Positions 1 to 13,575 are shown, counted from the stretch's first letter. The stretch: DNA of 64,000 nt from Neoceratodus forsteri (GCA_016271365.2 JADMNL010000028.1:54764001-54828000); one strand, 5' to 3'. The notes: a model not told the origin generated them from the letters alone. Made by a program: numbers and translations.

Positions 1-597
1 ATGTCCATGGATGTAAGGCACTCACCACCATCATCAGGGGTCATACGCTGCCCGCCCAGTTATACAGCATGCATGATAGCAGTAGGCACACTCACCATCA
101 TCAGAGGTCAGCCTCCGGCTGCCGACCAGTTATACAACAGCTTAATAGTAATCATGGATGTGGGGCTCTCACCATCATCAGAGATCCATGCCCGCTACCT
201 GATTATACTGTGGGGAAATAGTAATCATGGATGCAAGGCACTCCTGCCATCATCGGAAGTCCCGTCGCTGCCCACCCAGATTATACAGCATGCCAATGTC
301 ATGGATGTAGGCACTCACCATCATCAGGGTGATCCATGCCCGCTGCCACCCTGTTATACAGCATTCATTGTATCATGGATGTAGGCACTCTATCATCAGG
401 GGCCATGCCCCACTGCCCCCAGTTACACAGCATGCAATAGTAATCATGGATGCAAGGCACTCACCATCACCAGGGTTCCATGCTGCCCACCGTTATACAG
501 CAATAGTAATCATGGTGTAGGCACTCCCATCATCAGAGTCAACGCCCGTTGCCCTCCCATTATACAGCATGCAGCAATGACATGGATGTAAGGCAGT
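1..597. repeat. ~73-bp minisatellite, about 8 copies
   Basis: A recurring block begins with ATGGATGTAAGGCACTCACC, runs through CATCATCAG and GCCC-rich sequence and ends with TTATACAGCATGC. Block starts lie near 8, 80, 154, 228, 302, 374, 446, 510 and 582, so the period is about 72-74 bp. Copies differ by many small indels. The open frames across it are by-products of the repeat. It runs off the left edge of the window and passes directly into the 61-bp satellite near 598. Confidence 0.85.
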
Positions 598-3500
598 CAC
601 GAGGGTTTTGCAATATAAAGGAGCGCTTAATCGCCTCAGGGTCTCAAAGGGAATTTGAGGGGTTTTCCAATATAAAGGCGCTTAATTACTACAGGTCTCA
701 AAAGGGAGTCTGAGGTTTTCCAATATAAAGGCAGCTTAATCGCTGCAGGAGTCTCAAAGAGGTGTGAGGGTTTTCCAATATAAGGCAAAATGCTACAGGG
801 TCTCAAGGGGAGTCTGAGGGTTTTCCAATATAAAGGAGCACTTAATCGCTACAGGGTCTCAAAAGAGGGGAGTCGAGGGGTTTCTGAATATAAAGAACAT
901 AATCATACAGGGTCTCAAGGGGAATTTGAGGGGTTTCCAATATAAAAGGCGCTTAATATTCTGGGGTCTCAAAGGGGGAGTCACGAGGGGTTTCAAATAT
1001 TAATGATCGCTTGATGCTTCTGGGATGTCAAAAGAAGTCTGAGGGGTTTACAATATAAAGGAGGCAGTAAATCGCTACAGAGTCTCAAAAAGGGGAGTGT
1101 CAGGGTTTTACAATATAAAGAGCGGTTAACTGCTACAGGTCTCAAAAGAAGTGTCAGGGTTTTACATTATGAAGGGCGGTTTACTGCTACTGAGACTCAA
1201 GAGGAAGTGTGAGGCTTTACATGATAAAGGAGGCGAGTTAACTGCTACGGAGTCTCAAAGAAGTGTGAGGGCTTTACAATATGAATGAGCGGTTTATTGC
1301 TACCGAGTCTCAAAGGGGTGTGAGGGGCTTTACAAGTATGAATGGCGGTTAACTGCTACGAGTCACAGAAGAAGTGTGAGGGCTTTTACTATATAAAGGC
1401 GGTTAATAGCTACGAGTCTCAGAAGAAGTCTGAGGCTTTCCATTATAAAGGAGGTTAATCGCTAGAGTCTCAAAAGGTTAGTCAGGAGCTTTTCCAATAT
1501 AGTAGCGGTTATTGCTACCCGAGTCTGAAAAGGGGGTGTGGGGTTTTCCAATATGAATGAGCGGATAACACTTTCGGGTCTCAAGAGGAATTGGAGTGTG
1601 AGGGGTTTTCCAATATAAAGGACGGTTAAGTGCTACGAGTCTCCAGAGAAGTGTGAGGAGTTTTCCTATATAAAGTAGCGGTTAAGTGCTACAGAGTCTC
1701 AGAAGAGGGTGGGGGTTTCAATATAAAGAAGCGGTTAACTGATACAGAGTCTCAAAAGAAGTGCTGAGGGTTTACAATATAAATGAGTGGTTAACTGATA
1801 CAGAGTCTCAAAAAGAGTGAGGGGTTTTCAATATAGGTGGGTAGCTGATACAAGTCTCAAAAGGGGTAGTCACAGTGGTTTTACAATATAAATGAAGCTG
1901 TAACTGAATCAGAGTCTCAAAATTAGAGGGAATGAGGGTTTTACAAAAATCGGCAGGTTAACTGATACGGAGTCTCAGAAGAGTGTAGGGGTTTCCAATA
2001 TAAAGACTCTTAACTTCAGGTCTCGAAGTGAGGGGTTTCAATATAAAGGCAAATAGCTGGGTCTCAAAGAGTCACGGTTTTCAAATAAAAGACGCTTAAT
2101 CGCTACAAGGGTCTCAAAAGAGAGTCGAGGCCGTTTCCAATATAAAAGAGTGCTTAATGCTACTAGGGTCTCAAAAGGGGGAATGTGAGGGTTTTCCAAT
2201 ATAAAGAGCTTAATAGCTACAGGGTCTCAAAAGAGGGAATTCGAGGGGTTTTCCAATATAAAGGGCGCTTAATAGCTACAGGATCTAAAAAGAAGTCTGA
2301 GGGTTTCCAATATAAAGGCAGCTTAATCGCTGCAGGGTCTCAAAGAAGTGTGAGGGGCTTTCCAATATAAAGGAGAGCTTAATGCTACAGGGTCTCAAGG
2401 GGAGTGCGAGGGTTTTCCAATATAAAGGAGCACTTAATCGCTACAGGGTCTCAAAGGAGTCTGAGGGGTTTCCAATATAAAGGGCATAATCATACAGGGT
2501 CTCAAAGGGGGAATTTGAGGGGTTTCCAATATAAAGGCAGCTTAATACATACAGGGTCTCAAAAGGGAGTCGAGGGGTTTCAAATATTAATGATCAGCTT
2601 GATCGCTACAGGATGTCAAAAGCGGGAGTGTGAGGGGTTTACAATATAAAGAGGAGTGAATCGCTACAGAGTCTCAAAAAGGGGAGTGTCAGGGTTTTAC
2701 AATATAAAGGGAGCGGTTAACTGCTACAAGTCTCAAAAGAGAGTGTCAGGGTTTTACATTATGAAGGGCGGTTTACTGCTACTGAGACTCTCAAGAGGTG
2801 TGAGGCTTTACATGATAAAGGAGGCGGTTAACTGCTACGGAGTCTCAAAGAAGTGTGAGGGCTTTACAATATGAATGAGCGGTTTATTGCTACCGAGTCT
2901 CAAAGGGAGTGTGAGGCTTTACAATATGAATGGCGGTTAACTGCTACGAGTCACAGAAGGGGAGTGTGAGGGCTTTACTATATAAAGGAGGCGGTTAATA
3001 GCTAGAGTCTCAGAAGAAGTGCGAGGCTTTTCCATTATAAAGGAGGGTTAATCGCTACAGAGTCTCAAAAGAGTCGAGAGCTTTTCCAATATGAATGAGC
3101 GAGTTAGTGCTACGGAGTCTGAAAAGGAGGTGTAGGGTTTTCCAATATGAATGAGCGGATAACTTACAGTCTCAAGAGGAATGGAGTGTGAGGGTTTCCA
3201 ATATAAAGGAGCGGTTAAGTGCTACGAGTCTCCAGAGAGTGTGAGGGTTTTCCTATATAAAGTAGCGGTTAAGTGCTACAGAGTCTCAGAAAGAGAGATG
3301 GGGTTTTCAATATAAAGAAGCGGTTAACTGATACAGAGTCTCAAAAGAAGTCGAGGGTTTTACAATATAAATGAGTGGTTAACTGATACAGAGTCTCAAA
3401 AGGGGAGAGTGCGAGGGGTTTTTCAATATAAATGAGTGGTTAACTGATACAGAGTCTCAAAAGGGGGTAGTGCGAGTGGTTTTACAATATAAATGAGCGG

Positions 3501-6500
3501 TTAACTGAATCAGAGTCTCAAAATTGGGGAGTGCGAAGGGTTTTACAATATAAATGAGCGGTTAACTGATACAGAGTCTCAGAAGGGGGGAGTGTGAGGG
3601 GTTTTCCAATATAAAGGAACTCTTAATCACTTCAGGGTCTCAAAGAAGTCTGAGGGGTTTTAATATAAAAAGGCAACAATAGCTACAGGGGTCTCAAAGA
3701 AGTGCGAGGGTTTTCCAATAAAGGGCGCTTAATCTCTACAGGAGGTCTCAAAGGGGAGTGCGAGGGTTTCCAATATAAAAGACTCTTAATCGCTACAGGG
3801 TCTCAAGGGGAATTTGAGGTTTTCAATATAAGGAGAGCTTAATCGCTACAGGGTCTCAAAAGAAGTCGAGGGTTTTCAATATAAAGGAGCGCTAATCGCT
3901 ACAGGGATCTCAAAGGATCTGAGGGTTTTCAAATAAAAAGGATCAAGTAACATTACATGGGGTCTCAAAGGAAGTCGTGAGGGCTTTCAAATAAAAAGGA
4001 TAGCTAAATCGCTGCAGGAGTCTCAAATGAAGTCTCAGGTTTACAATATAAAGGAGGCAGTAAGTAAACTCACGAACCCTCTCAAAGAGGCGTGTCAGGG
4101 TTTTACAATATAAAGGGAGGCGATTGCTTTACAGAGTCTCAAAAAGAGGAGTGTGAGGCTTTACATGATAAAGGTAGTTAACTGCTACCGAGTCTCAAAA
4201 GGAGTGTGAGGCTTTTACAATATGAATGACGGGTTTATTGCTACAGAGTCTCAAAGAAGAGTGAGAGCTTTTACAATATGAATGACGGTTAACTGCTACG
4301 AGTCACAGAAGGGGAGTATGAGGGGCTTTACTATATAAAGGGCGGTTAATATACTGAGTCTCAGAAGGAAGTCCGAGGCACTACATTATAAAGGAGGAGG
4401 TTAATCGCTACAGAGTCTCAAGGGTGGAGTAAAGAGGCTTTCGGCATTATAAAGGAGGTTAATGCTACAGAGTCTAAAAGGGGTGTGGGGTTTTCCAAAA
4501 TGAATGAGTGGTTAATTGCTACGAAGTCTGAAGGGGGAGTGTAAGGGGTTTCCAATATGAATAGCGGATAACTGCTCACAGATCTCAAGAGAAGTGTGAG
4601 GGTTTCCAATATAATGGAGACGGTTAACTGCTCTGAGATCTCAAGAGGAGGAGGAGTGAGGTTTTCCAATATAAAGGAGAGTTAACTGTGCGGAGTCTCA
4701 GAGAAGTGCGAGGGTTTTCCAATATAAGGCGGTTAACTGCTCACAGTCTCAAGAGGGGAGTGAGGGGTTTCCAATATAAAGGAAGCGGTTAACTGCAGCG
4801 GAGTCTCAAGAGGAGGAGTGGAGGGTTTTCCAATATAAAGGAGATTAGCTGATACAGAGTCTCAGAGGGGAGTGAGGGTTTTCCAATATAAAGTAAGCAG
4901 TTCAGTGCTACAGAGTCTCAGAGAAGTGTGAGGGGTTTCCTATTTAAAGTAGCGGTTAAGTGCTACAGAGTCTCAGAAGAAGTCACGAGGGTTTTCCAAT
5001 ATAAAGGGCACTTAATCGCTACAGGGTCTCAAAGGGGGAGTGCTAACGGTTTTCCAATATAAAGGGCGCTTAATCGCTACAGGGCCTCTCAAAATGGGGT
5101 CTGAGGGTTTCCAATATAAAAGAACTTAATCGCTACTGAGGATCTCAAAAGGATGCGAGGGTTTCCAATATAAAGGCGTAATCGCTGGGGTCTCAAGGGG
5201 GAGTCCGAGGGTTTCCAATATAAAGGCAACAATAGCTACAGGGTCTCAAAGAAGTCTGAGGGTCTTCAATATAAAGGATAAGCTTAATACTTCTAGGGTC
5301 TCAAAGGGGAATCCGAGGGCTTTTACAATATAATGGATAAACAATAGCTACAGGGTCTCAAAGAAGTGCGAGGGCTTTTACAATACTAAAGGGCAGTTAT
5401 CTGCTACGAGTCTCCAAAAGGGGGTCTTGAGGGCTTTACAATATGAATGAACAGTTAGCGCAAAGTCTCTGAGCGGGGGAGTCACGAGGGCTTTTTCCAT
5501 TATAAAGGAGGGTTAATCGCTACAGAGTCTAAAAAGGGGAGTGTGAGGGTTTCCAAAATGAATGAGCGGTTAATTGCTACCGAGTCTGAAAAGAGTGGGG
5601 TTTTCCAATATGAATGAGCCGGATACTCCCTCGGGTCTCAAGAGGGGGAGTGAGGTTTTCCAATATAAAGGGCTGATTAACTGCTACGGAGTCTCAGAGG
5701 GAGAGGTGTGAGGGTTTTCCAATATAAAGGAGGGTTAACTGTTCACGGAGTCTCAAGAGAGTGTGAGGGTTTTTCAATATAAAAGGAAGCGGTTAACTGC
5801 TCACGGAGTCTCAAGAGAAGTGTGAGGTTTTCAATATAAGGCGGTTAACTGCATGAGTCTCAGAGGGGGAGTGAGAGGGTTTCCAATATAAAGGGCGGTT
5901 AGCTGATACAGAGTCTCAGAGGGGGAGTGAGGTTTTCAATATAAAGTAAGCAGTTCAGTGCTACGAGTCTCAGAGGGGAGTTTGAGGGTTTCCTATTTAA
6001 AGTAGCGGTTAAGTGCTACAGAGTCTCAGAAGAGTGCGAGGGGTTTTCCATATAAAGGAGCATAATCATACAGGGTCTCAAAGGGGAATTTGAGGGGTTT
6101 CAATATAAAGGGCTTAATGCTACAGGGTCTCAAAGAAGTCACGAGGGTTTCAAATATTAATGATCGCTTGATCGCTGGGATGTCAAAAGGGAAGTGGGGT
6201 TTTACAATATAAAGGAAGCGGTGAAATGCTACAGAGTCTCAAAAGAAGTGTCAGGGGTTTACAATATAAAGATGGTTAACAAAGGTCTCAAAAGGAGTGT
6301 CAGGGTTTTACATTATGAAGGAAGCGGTTTGCTACTGAGACTCAAGAGAGTGTGAGGGCTTTACATGATAAAGGAAGCGGTAACTGCTACGGAGTCTCAA
6401 AAGAGTGAGGGCTTTTACAATATGAATGAGCGGTTTATTGCTACAAGTCTCAAGGGAAGTGTGAGGGCTTTTACAATATGAATGGCGGTTAACTGCTCGA

Positions 6501-9500
6501 GTCACAGAAGGAAGTGTGAGGGCTTTTACTATATAAAGGAGGCGGTTAATAGCTAGCGAGTCTCAGAAGAAGTCGAGGGCTTTTCCATTATAAAGGAGGT
6601 TAATCAGCTACAGAGTCTCAAAGGAAGTCACGAGGCTTTTCCAATATGAATGAGCCAGTTAATTGCTACGAGTCTGAAAAGAAGTGTGAGGGGTTTTCCA
6701 ATATGAATGAAGCGGATAACTGCTGGTCTCAAGAGGATGGAGTGTGAGGGGTTTCAATATAAAGGAGCGGTTAAAGTGCTACGAGGTCTCCAGAGGAGTG
6801 TGAGGGTTTCCTATATAAAGTAGCGGTTAAGTGCTACAGAGTCTCAGAAGGGAGATGAGGGTTTTCCAATATAAAAATGAGTTAACTGATGCAGAGTCAA
6901 AAGGAAGTCAGAGGGTTTTTACAATATAAATGAGTGGTTAGCAGATACAGAGTCTCAAGAAGTGCAGGGGGTTTCAATATAAATGGTGGGTTAACTGATA
7001 CAGGAGTCTCAAAAGGGGGGTAGTCTGGTGGTTTTTACAATATAAATGAGCGGTTAACTGAATCAGAGTCTCAAAGAATTGGGGAGTGCGAGGGGTTTTA
7101 CAATATAAATGGCAGGTTAACTGATACAGAGTCTCAGAAGGGGAGTGTGAGGGTTTTCCAATATAAAGAACTCTTAGTAACTGGGGTCTCAAAGGGGTAG
7201 GTTTTCAATGAGCAGCTTAATAGCTAGGAGGTCTCAAAGGGAGTCACGAGGGTTTTAACCAATATAAAGGGCGCTTAATCTCTACAGGGGTCTCAAAGGG
7301 AGTCAGAGGGTTTCCAATATAAAGAGCTCTTAATCGCTACTAGGGTCTCAAAGGGGATTGAGGGGTTTTCAATATAAAGAGACTTAATCGCTACAGGGTC
7401 TCAAAAGAAGTCGAGAGGGTTTTCAATATAAGGAGAAGCGCTTAATCGCTTCAGGGTCTCAAGGGGAGTCTGAGGGGTTTTCAAATATAAAGGATAAAGC
7501 AATAAACTGCAGGGTCTCAAAGAAGTATGAGGGCTTTCAAATATAAAGGATACTAAATCGCTTGCAGGAATCTCAAATAGAAGTCTGAGGGGTTTACAAT
7601 ATAAAGGCGGTAAATCGCTCAGGTCTCAAGAAGAAGTGTCAGGGTTTTACAATATAAAGGAGCGGTTACTGCTACTGGAGTCTCAAAGGAAGAGGTGTAG
7701 GGGCTTTTACATGATAAAGGATAGTTAACTGCTACGGAGTCTCAAAAGGGAGTGTGAGGCTTTTACAATATGAATGAGCGGTTTTATTGCTCGCAGTCTC
7801 AAAGGGGTGTGAGGGCTTTTGACAATGAATGAGCGGTTAACTGCTCGAGTCACAGAAGGGGGTGTGAGGGCTTTTACTATAAACGGGCCGGTTAATAGCT
7901 ACGAGTCTCAGAAGAAGTCACGAGGCTGTCCATTATAAAGGAGGGTTAATCGCTGCACAGAGTCAAAAGGGTGGAGTCTGAGGCTTTTCCATTATAAAGG
8001 AGGGTTAATCGCTACAGAGTCAAAAAGGGGAGTGTGAGGGTTTTCAAAATGAATGAGTGGTTAATTGCTACCGAGTCTGAAAAGGTGTAAGGGTTTTCCA
8101 ATATGAATGAGCGGATAACTGCTCGGAGTCTCAAGAGAAGTTGTGAGGGTTTCAATATAATGGGCGGTTAACTGCTCTGAGTCTCAAGAGGGAGGAGTGT
8201 GAGGGGTTTCCAATATAAAGGAGAGGTTAACTGTTCAGAGTCTCAAGAGGGAGTGTGAGGGGTTTCCAATATAAAGAGCGGTTAGCTACTCATGAGTCTC
8301 AAGAGGGAGTGTGAGGGTTTCCAATATAAAGGAAGCGGTTAACTGCACGGAGTCTCAAGAGGAGGGGTGAGAGGGTTTCCAATATAAGGAGGCGGTTAGC
8401 TGATACAGAGTCTCAGAGGGAGTGAGGGTTTCCAATATAAAGTAGCGGTTCAGTGCTACCGAGTCTCCAGAGGGGGGAGTGTGAGGGGTTTTCCTATTTA
8501 AAGTAGCGGTTAAGTGCTACAGAGTCTCAGAAGGGGGGAGTGCGAGGGGTTTTCCAATATAAAGGAGCACTTAATCGCTACAGGGTCTCAAAAGGGGGGA
8601 GTGCTACGGTTTTCAATATAAAGGAGCGCTTAATCGCTACAGGGTCTCAAAATGGGGAGTGCGAGGGGTTTTCCAATATAAAGGAGCACTTAATCGCTAC
8701 AGGGTCTCAAAAGGGGGGAGTGCGAGGGGTTTTCCAATATAAAGGAGCGCTTAATCGCTACAGGGTCTCAAAAGGGGGGAGTGCGAGGGGTTTTCCAATA
8801 TAAAGGAGCAGCTTAATCGCTACAGGGTCTCAAAGAGGGAGTGCGAGGTCTTCCAATATAAAGGATAAACAATAAGCTACAGGGTCTCAAAAGGGGAGTG
8901 CGAGGGCTTTTACAATATAATGGATAAACAATAAGCTACAGGGTCTCAAGAGAGTCTGAGGGCTTTACAATATAAAAGGAAGCGGTTATCTGCTACCCGA
9001 GTCTCAAAGAGGAGTCTTAGAGGCTTTACAATATGAATGAACGGTTAACTGCTACCAAGTCTCTGAGGCGAAGGAGTGCGAGGGCTTTTCCATTAAAGGA
9101 GAGGTTAATCGCTACAGAGTCTAAAAGAGGGAGTGTGAGGGTTTCCAAAATGAATGGCGGTTAATTGCTACCGAGTCTGAAAGGGGAGTGTGAGGGTTTT
9201 CCAATATGAATGACTGATAACTCCTGGAGTCTCAAGAGGGGAGTGTGAGGGTTTTCCAATATAAAGGAGCGGTTAATCTACGGAGTCTCAAGAGGGAGGA
9301 GTGTGAGGGGTTTTCCAATATAAAGGAGAGGTTAACTGTTACGGAGTCTCAAGAGGGGGGAGTGTGAGGGGTTTTCCAATATAAAGGAGCGGTTAACTGC
9401 TACGGAGTCTCAAGAGAGGGAGTGTGAGGGGTTTTCCAATATAAAGGAGCGGTTAACTGCAACGGAGTCTCAAGAGGGGGAGTGAGAGGGGTTTTCCAAT

Positions 9501-9950
9501 ATAAAGGAGCGGTTAGCTGATACAGAGTCTCCAGAGGGGTGTGAGGGTTTCCAATATAAAGTAGCGGTTCAGTGCTACGAGTCTCCAGAGGGGAGTTTGA
9601 GGGTTTCCTATTTAAAAGTAGCGGTTAAGTGCTACAGAGAGTCTCAGAAGGAGTCTGAGGGTTTTCAATATAAAGGAGCATAATCGCTACAGGGTCTCAA
9701 AGAAGAGTCTGAGGGTTTTCCAATATAAAGGCCTTAATCGCTACAGGGTCTCAAAGAGGGAGTCGAGGGGTTTTCCAATATGAACGCTTAATCGCTACAG
9801 GGTCTCAAAAGGGGAGGCAGGGTTTTCAATATAAGGATCGCTAATCGCTACAGGGTCTCAAAGGGGAGTCGAGGCTTTTACATATAATGGATACGCTTAA
9901 TCGCTACTAGGGTCTCAAAAGGTCGCGAGGGCTTTTACAATATAAAGGAG
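598..9950. repeat. ~61-bp satellite, diverged left block with higher-order repeats
   Basis: Tandem units of about 55-62 bp share the core TTTTCCAATATAAAGGAGC, then TTAATCGCTACAG, then GTCTCAAAAG. Several unit types alternate: 'CGCTTAATCGCTACAGGG', 'GGTTAACTGCTACGGAG', 'CCTATTTAAAGTAGCGG', 'CCATTATAAAGGAGG' and others. Marker units recur at long spacing: TTTCAAATATTAATGATC at 991, 2578 and 6148; TCTCAAAT followed by AAGTCT near 4021 and 7571; TAATGGATAAACAATA near 5331 and 8918. This gives higher-order periods of about 1.59 kb and 3.55-3.59 kb. Unit length varies mostly through loss of G or A in the AAAAGGGGGG run. No gene is present; short frames such as the one at 8540-8803 are repeat translations. 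Confidence 0.93.
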
Positions 9951-12703
9951 CGGTTATCTGCTACCAAGTCTCAAAAGGGGGGAGTGCCAGGGCTTTTACA
10001 ATATGAATGAGCGGTTAACTGCTACCAAGTCTCTGAAGCGGGGAGTGCGAGGGCTTTTCCATTATAAAGGAGGGGTTAATCGCTACCGAGTCTCAGAAGG
10101 TGGGAGTGCGAGGGCTTTTCTATCATGATGGAGGGGTTAATCGCTACCGAGTCTCAGAAGGGGGGGTGGAGGGTTTTCTAATATGAAGGAGGGGTTAATC
10201 GCTACCGAGTCTGAGAAGGGGGAGTGTGAGGGGTTTTACAATATGAAGGAGGGTTAACTGCTACCGAGTCTGAAAAGGGGGGAGTGTGAGGGGTTTTACA
10301 AAATAAATGAGCGGTTAACTGATACAGGGTCTCCAAAGGGAGAGTGCGAGGATTTTACAATATAAATGAGCGGTTAACTGATACAGGGTCTCAAAAGGAT
10401 GCGAGGATTTACAATATAAATGAGCGTTAACTGATACAGGGTCTCAAAGAGGGAGTCCGAGGATTTTACAATATAAATGAGCGGTTAACTGTACAGGATC
10501 TCAAAAGGAAGTCTGGAGGATTTTACAATATAAATGAGCGGTTAACTGATACAGAGTCTCAAAAGGAGGAGTGCGAGGATTTTACAATATAAATAAGCTG
10601 CTAACTGATACCAAGTCTCAAAGGAAGTGTGAGGGATTTTACAATATAAATGGCGGTTAACTGATACAGAGTCTCAAAGGGAGTGCGAGGTTTTACAATA
10701 TAAATGAAGCGGTTAACTTAATACAGAGTCTCAAAAGGGGAGTCTGAGGATTTTACAATATAAATGAGCGGTTAACTGATACAGAGTCTCAAAAGCGGGA
10801 GTGCACGAGGTTTTACAATATAAATAAGCGGTTAACTGATACAGAGTCTCAAAGGGGGTCGAGGGATTTTCAATATAAATGATCGATTAACTGATACAGA
10901 GTCTCAAAGGGGAGTCACGAGGATTTTACAATATAAATGAGCGGTTAACTGATACAGAGTCTCAAAGGGGAGTACGAGGATTTTGCAATACATAAATGAG
11001 GTTAACTGATACAGAGTTCTCAAAGGGGGGAGGAGGATTTTACATATAAATGAGCGAGTTAATTGATACAGAGTCTCAAAAAGGGGGAGGCGAGATTTTA
11101 CAATATAAATGAGCGGTTAACTGATACAGAGTCTCAAACGGGGGGAGTGCGAGGGATTTTACAATATAAATGAGCGGTTAACTGATACAGAGTCTCAAAA
11201 GGGGGAGTGCGAGGGATTTTACAATATAAATGAGCGGTTAACTGATACAGAGTCTCAAAAGGGGGGAGTGTGAGGGATTTTACAATATAAATGAGCGGTT
11301 AACTGATACAGAGTCTCAAAAGTGGGGAGTGCGAGGGCTTTTCCATTATAAAGGAGGGGTTAATCGCTACCGAGTCTCAGAATGGGGGAGTGCGAGGGCT
11401 TTTCTAACATGATGGAGGGGTTAATCGCTACCGAGTCTCAGAAGGGGGGAGTGTGAGGGGTTTTCTAATATGAAGGAGGGGTTAATCGCTACCGAGTCTC
11501 AGAAGAGGGGAGTGTGAGGGGTTTTACAATATGAAGGAGGGGTTAACTGCTACCGAGTCTGAAAAGGGGGGAGTGTGAGGGATTTTACAATATAAATGAG
11601 CGGTTAACTGATACAGGGTCTCAAAAGGGAGTGCGAGGGATTTTACAATATAAATGAGCGGTTAACTGATACAGGGTCTCAAAAGGGGGAGTGCGAGGGA
11701 TTTTACAATATAAATGAGCGGTTAACTTGATACAGGATCTCAAAAGGGGCGAGGATTTTACAATATAAATGAGCGGTTAACTTGATACAGAGTCTCAAAA
11801 GGGAGGAGTGCGAGGATTTTACAATATAAATGAGCGGTTAACTGATACAGAGTCTCAAAGGGGGGAGTGAGGATTTTACAATATAAATGAGCGGTTAACT
11901 GATACAGAGTCTCAAAAAGGGGGGAGGCGAGGATTTATAATATAAATGAGTTGTTAACTGATACAGAGTCTCAAAAGCGGGGAGTGCGAGGTTTTTACAA
12001 TATAAATGAGCGGTTAACTGATACAGAGTCTCAAAAGGGGGGAGTGCGAGGGATTTTTCAATATAAATGAGCGGTTAACTGATACAGAGTCTCAAAAGGG
12101 GAGGCGAGGATTTTACAATATAAATGAGCTGTTAACTGATACAGAGTCTCAAAAGGGGAATGCGAGGATTTTACAATATAAATGAGCGGTTAACTGATAC
12201 AGAGTCTCAAAAGGGGAGTGCGAGGGATTTATATAAATGAGCGGTTAACTGATACAGAGTCTCAAAAGGGGGGAGTGCGAGGGATTTTACAATATAAATG
12301 AGCGGTTAACTGATACAGAGTCTCAAAAGGGGGGAGTGCGAGGGATTTTACAATATAAATGAGCGGTTAACTGATACAGAGTCTCAAAAGGGGGAGTGCG
12401 AGGGATTTTACAATATAAATGAGCGGTTAACTGATACAGAGTCTCAAAAGGGGGGTGTGAGAGGATTTTACAATATAAATGAGCGGTTAACTGATACAGA
12501 GTCTCAAAAGGGGGGAGTGAGGATTTTACAATATAAATGAGCGGTTAACTGATACAGAGTCTCAAAAGGGGAGTCGAGGATTTTACAATATAAATGAGCG
12601 GTTAACTGATACAGAGTCTCAAAAGGGGGGATTGCGAGGGATTTTACAATCTAAATGAGTGGTTAATTGATACAGAGTATCAAAAGGGGGGAGTGTGAGG
12701 GAT
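9951..12703. repeat. ~61-bp satellite, more homogeneous right block
   Basis: This continues the same array, mostly as one unit type: GATTTTACAATATAAATGAG, then CGGTTAACTGATACAGAG, then TCTCAAAAGGGGGGAGTGCG. Neighbouring units are spaced 61 bp apart, for example at 12250 and 12311. A patch of CCATTATAAAGGAGGGG units followed by three variant units occurs at about 10053 and again at about 11337, giving a higher-order period of about 1284 bp (21 units). Units at 11100-11330 and 12240-12440 are nearly identical. The array stops at about 12703, where TTTTATTTTTAAAAGAATATG begins different sequence. Confidence 0.93.
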
Positions 12704-13140
12704 TTTATTTTTAAAAGAATATGAAATAATGCTTACTCTCACATGATTTAACTAAGTAGCTAAAATAAATGCACATGTCCAGGCTTGCTGAAGCAGGGTT
12801 ACTTTAGGTGAAAAATATAGCTGTGTAGCTGAATAAAACTAGTTAGAACTGTCAGTTGCTGTCTGATAAGAAAGAACTGAATAAGGTAGAAAACAACTCC
12901 ATATAAGGAAAAATGCTGATAATAGAGTTCTGTGCATCTGTTGTAAACAGAAAAATCAAGTGAAGCCACGACAATAATGTATAAAAACTGCTGTAAATTG
13001 TAATCTGGGAGCTTCTCCTTTGTAGAACTCCCGCATGCATGTGAAAGGTTTGATCAAATAAAGCGAAGTTAAGACAAAACCCAGTGGTGTGGTTTTTGCC
13101 CCCGTGACGACGGGGAGGTGTGCTCAGGTAATGCTTGCAG
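12704..13140 (+). mobile_element. Possible solo LTR of an endogenous retrovirus-like element
   Basis: The sequence has the layout of a retroviral LTR on the plus strand: an A/T-rich U3-like part, a TATAAAA box at 12980-12986, a polyadenylation signal AATAAA at 13057-13062, then a T/G-rich stretch (GTGGTGTGGTTTTTGCCCCC) and a short GC hairpin (CCCCGTGACGACGGGG) as in U5 regions. I could not define TG...CA ends or a target duplication, and no retroviral genes lie beside it. It could instead be another kind of promoter-bearing repeat. Confidence 0.35.
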
Positions 13141-13575
13141 TGAGAGAATTTGTGATCACACCCTGCACAGATGATAAGGCTTCTAAAATGGAATAACCCA
13201 GTTCCAGACTATCGCTACATCCACAACAGCAAGCATGCATTTAAACCCAGTACCTATTACTGTCCAAAACCTTAACTTGCCAGTGAATGTGCTGTAGGAA
13301 AATATTACAGCAAGAAAGGGGCTCTCGGAGGGTTTCCTGGCTTTATATACCCCTTATAAGAAACCTCCCCTGGTCCTTGCTGGCTTCTCCCCCTGGCCAA
13401 TTGCCATTGAGCAACTCCCCTTCTGCTATGTTGTCATCACATATCAGGTCCCCCCCTTTCCTGCAACCCTCCCCCTTCTCTTCCTGTCTCCTCCCCCCTC
13501 CCCTCCCCTCCCAGCCTTCATCCTGGTTGAATCCCAGGACAACCTGGCCTGCCTTTTAGGGGCAAGCCTAATTAT
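13141..13575. other. Unassigned interval between LTR-like sequence and LINE relic
   Basis: I recognise nothing certain here. The middle is very C/T-rich (about 13380-13530, runs of CCCCTCCC). A TTTATATACCCCTTATAAG stretch lies near 13341. It might be the 5' untranslated part of the LINE that follows, but nothing proves that. Confidence 0.4.

Noticed and set aside
1..2874. Open frames of 61-127 codons in the tandem arrays
   Set aside because: They repeat the same peptide with the satellite period, differ by indels from unit to unit, and show no domain.
598..12703. CRISPR-like array or telomere
   Set aside because: Units follow each other directly without unique spacers, no cas genes exist, and the unit is not a TTAGGG-type repeat.
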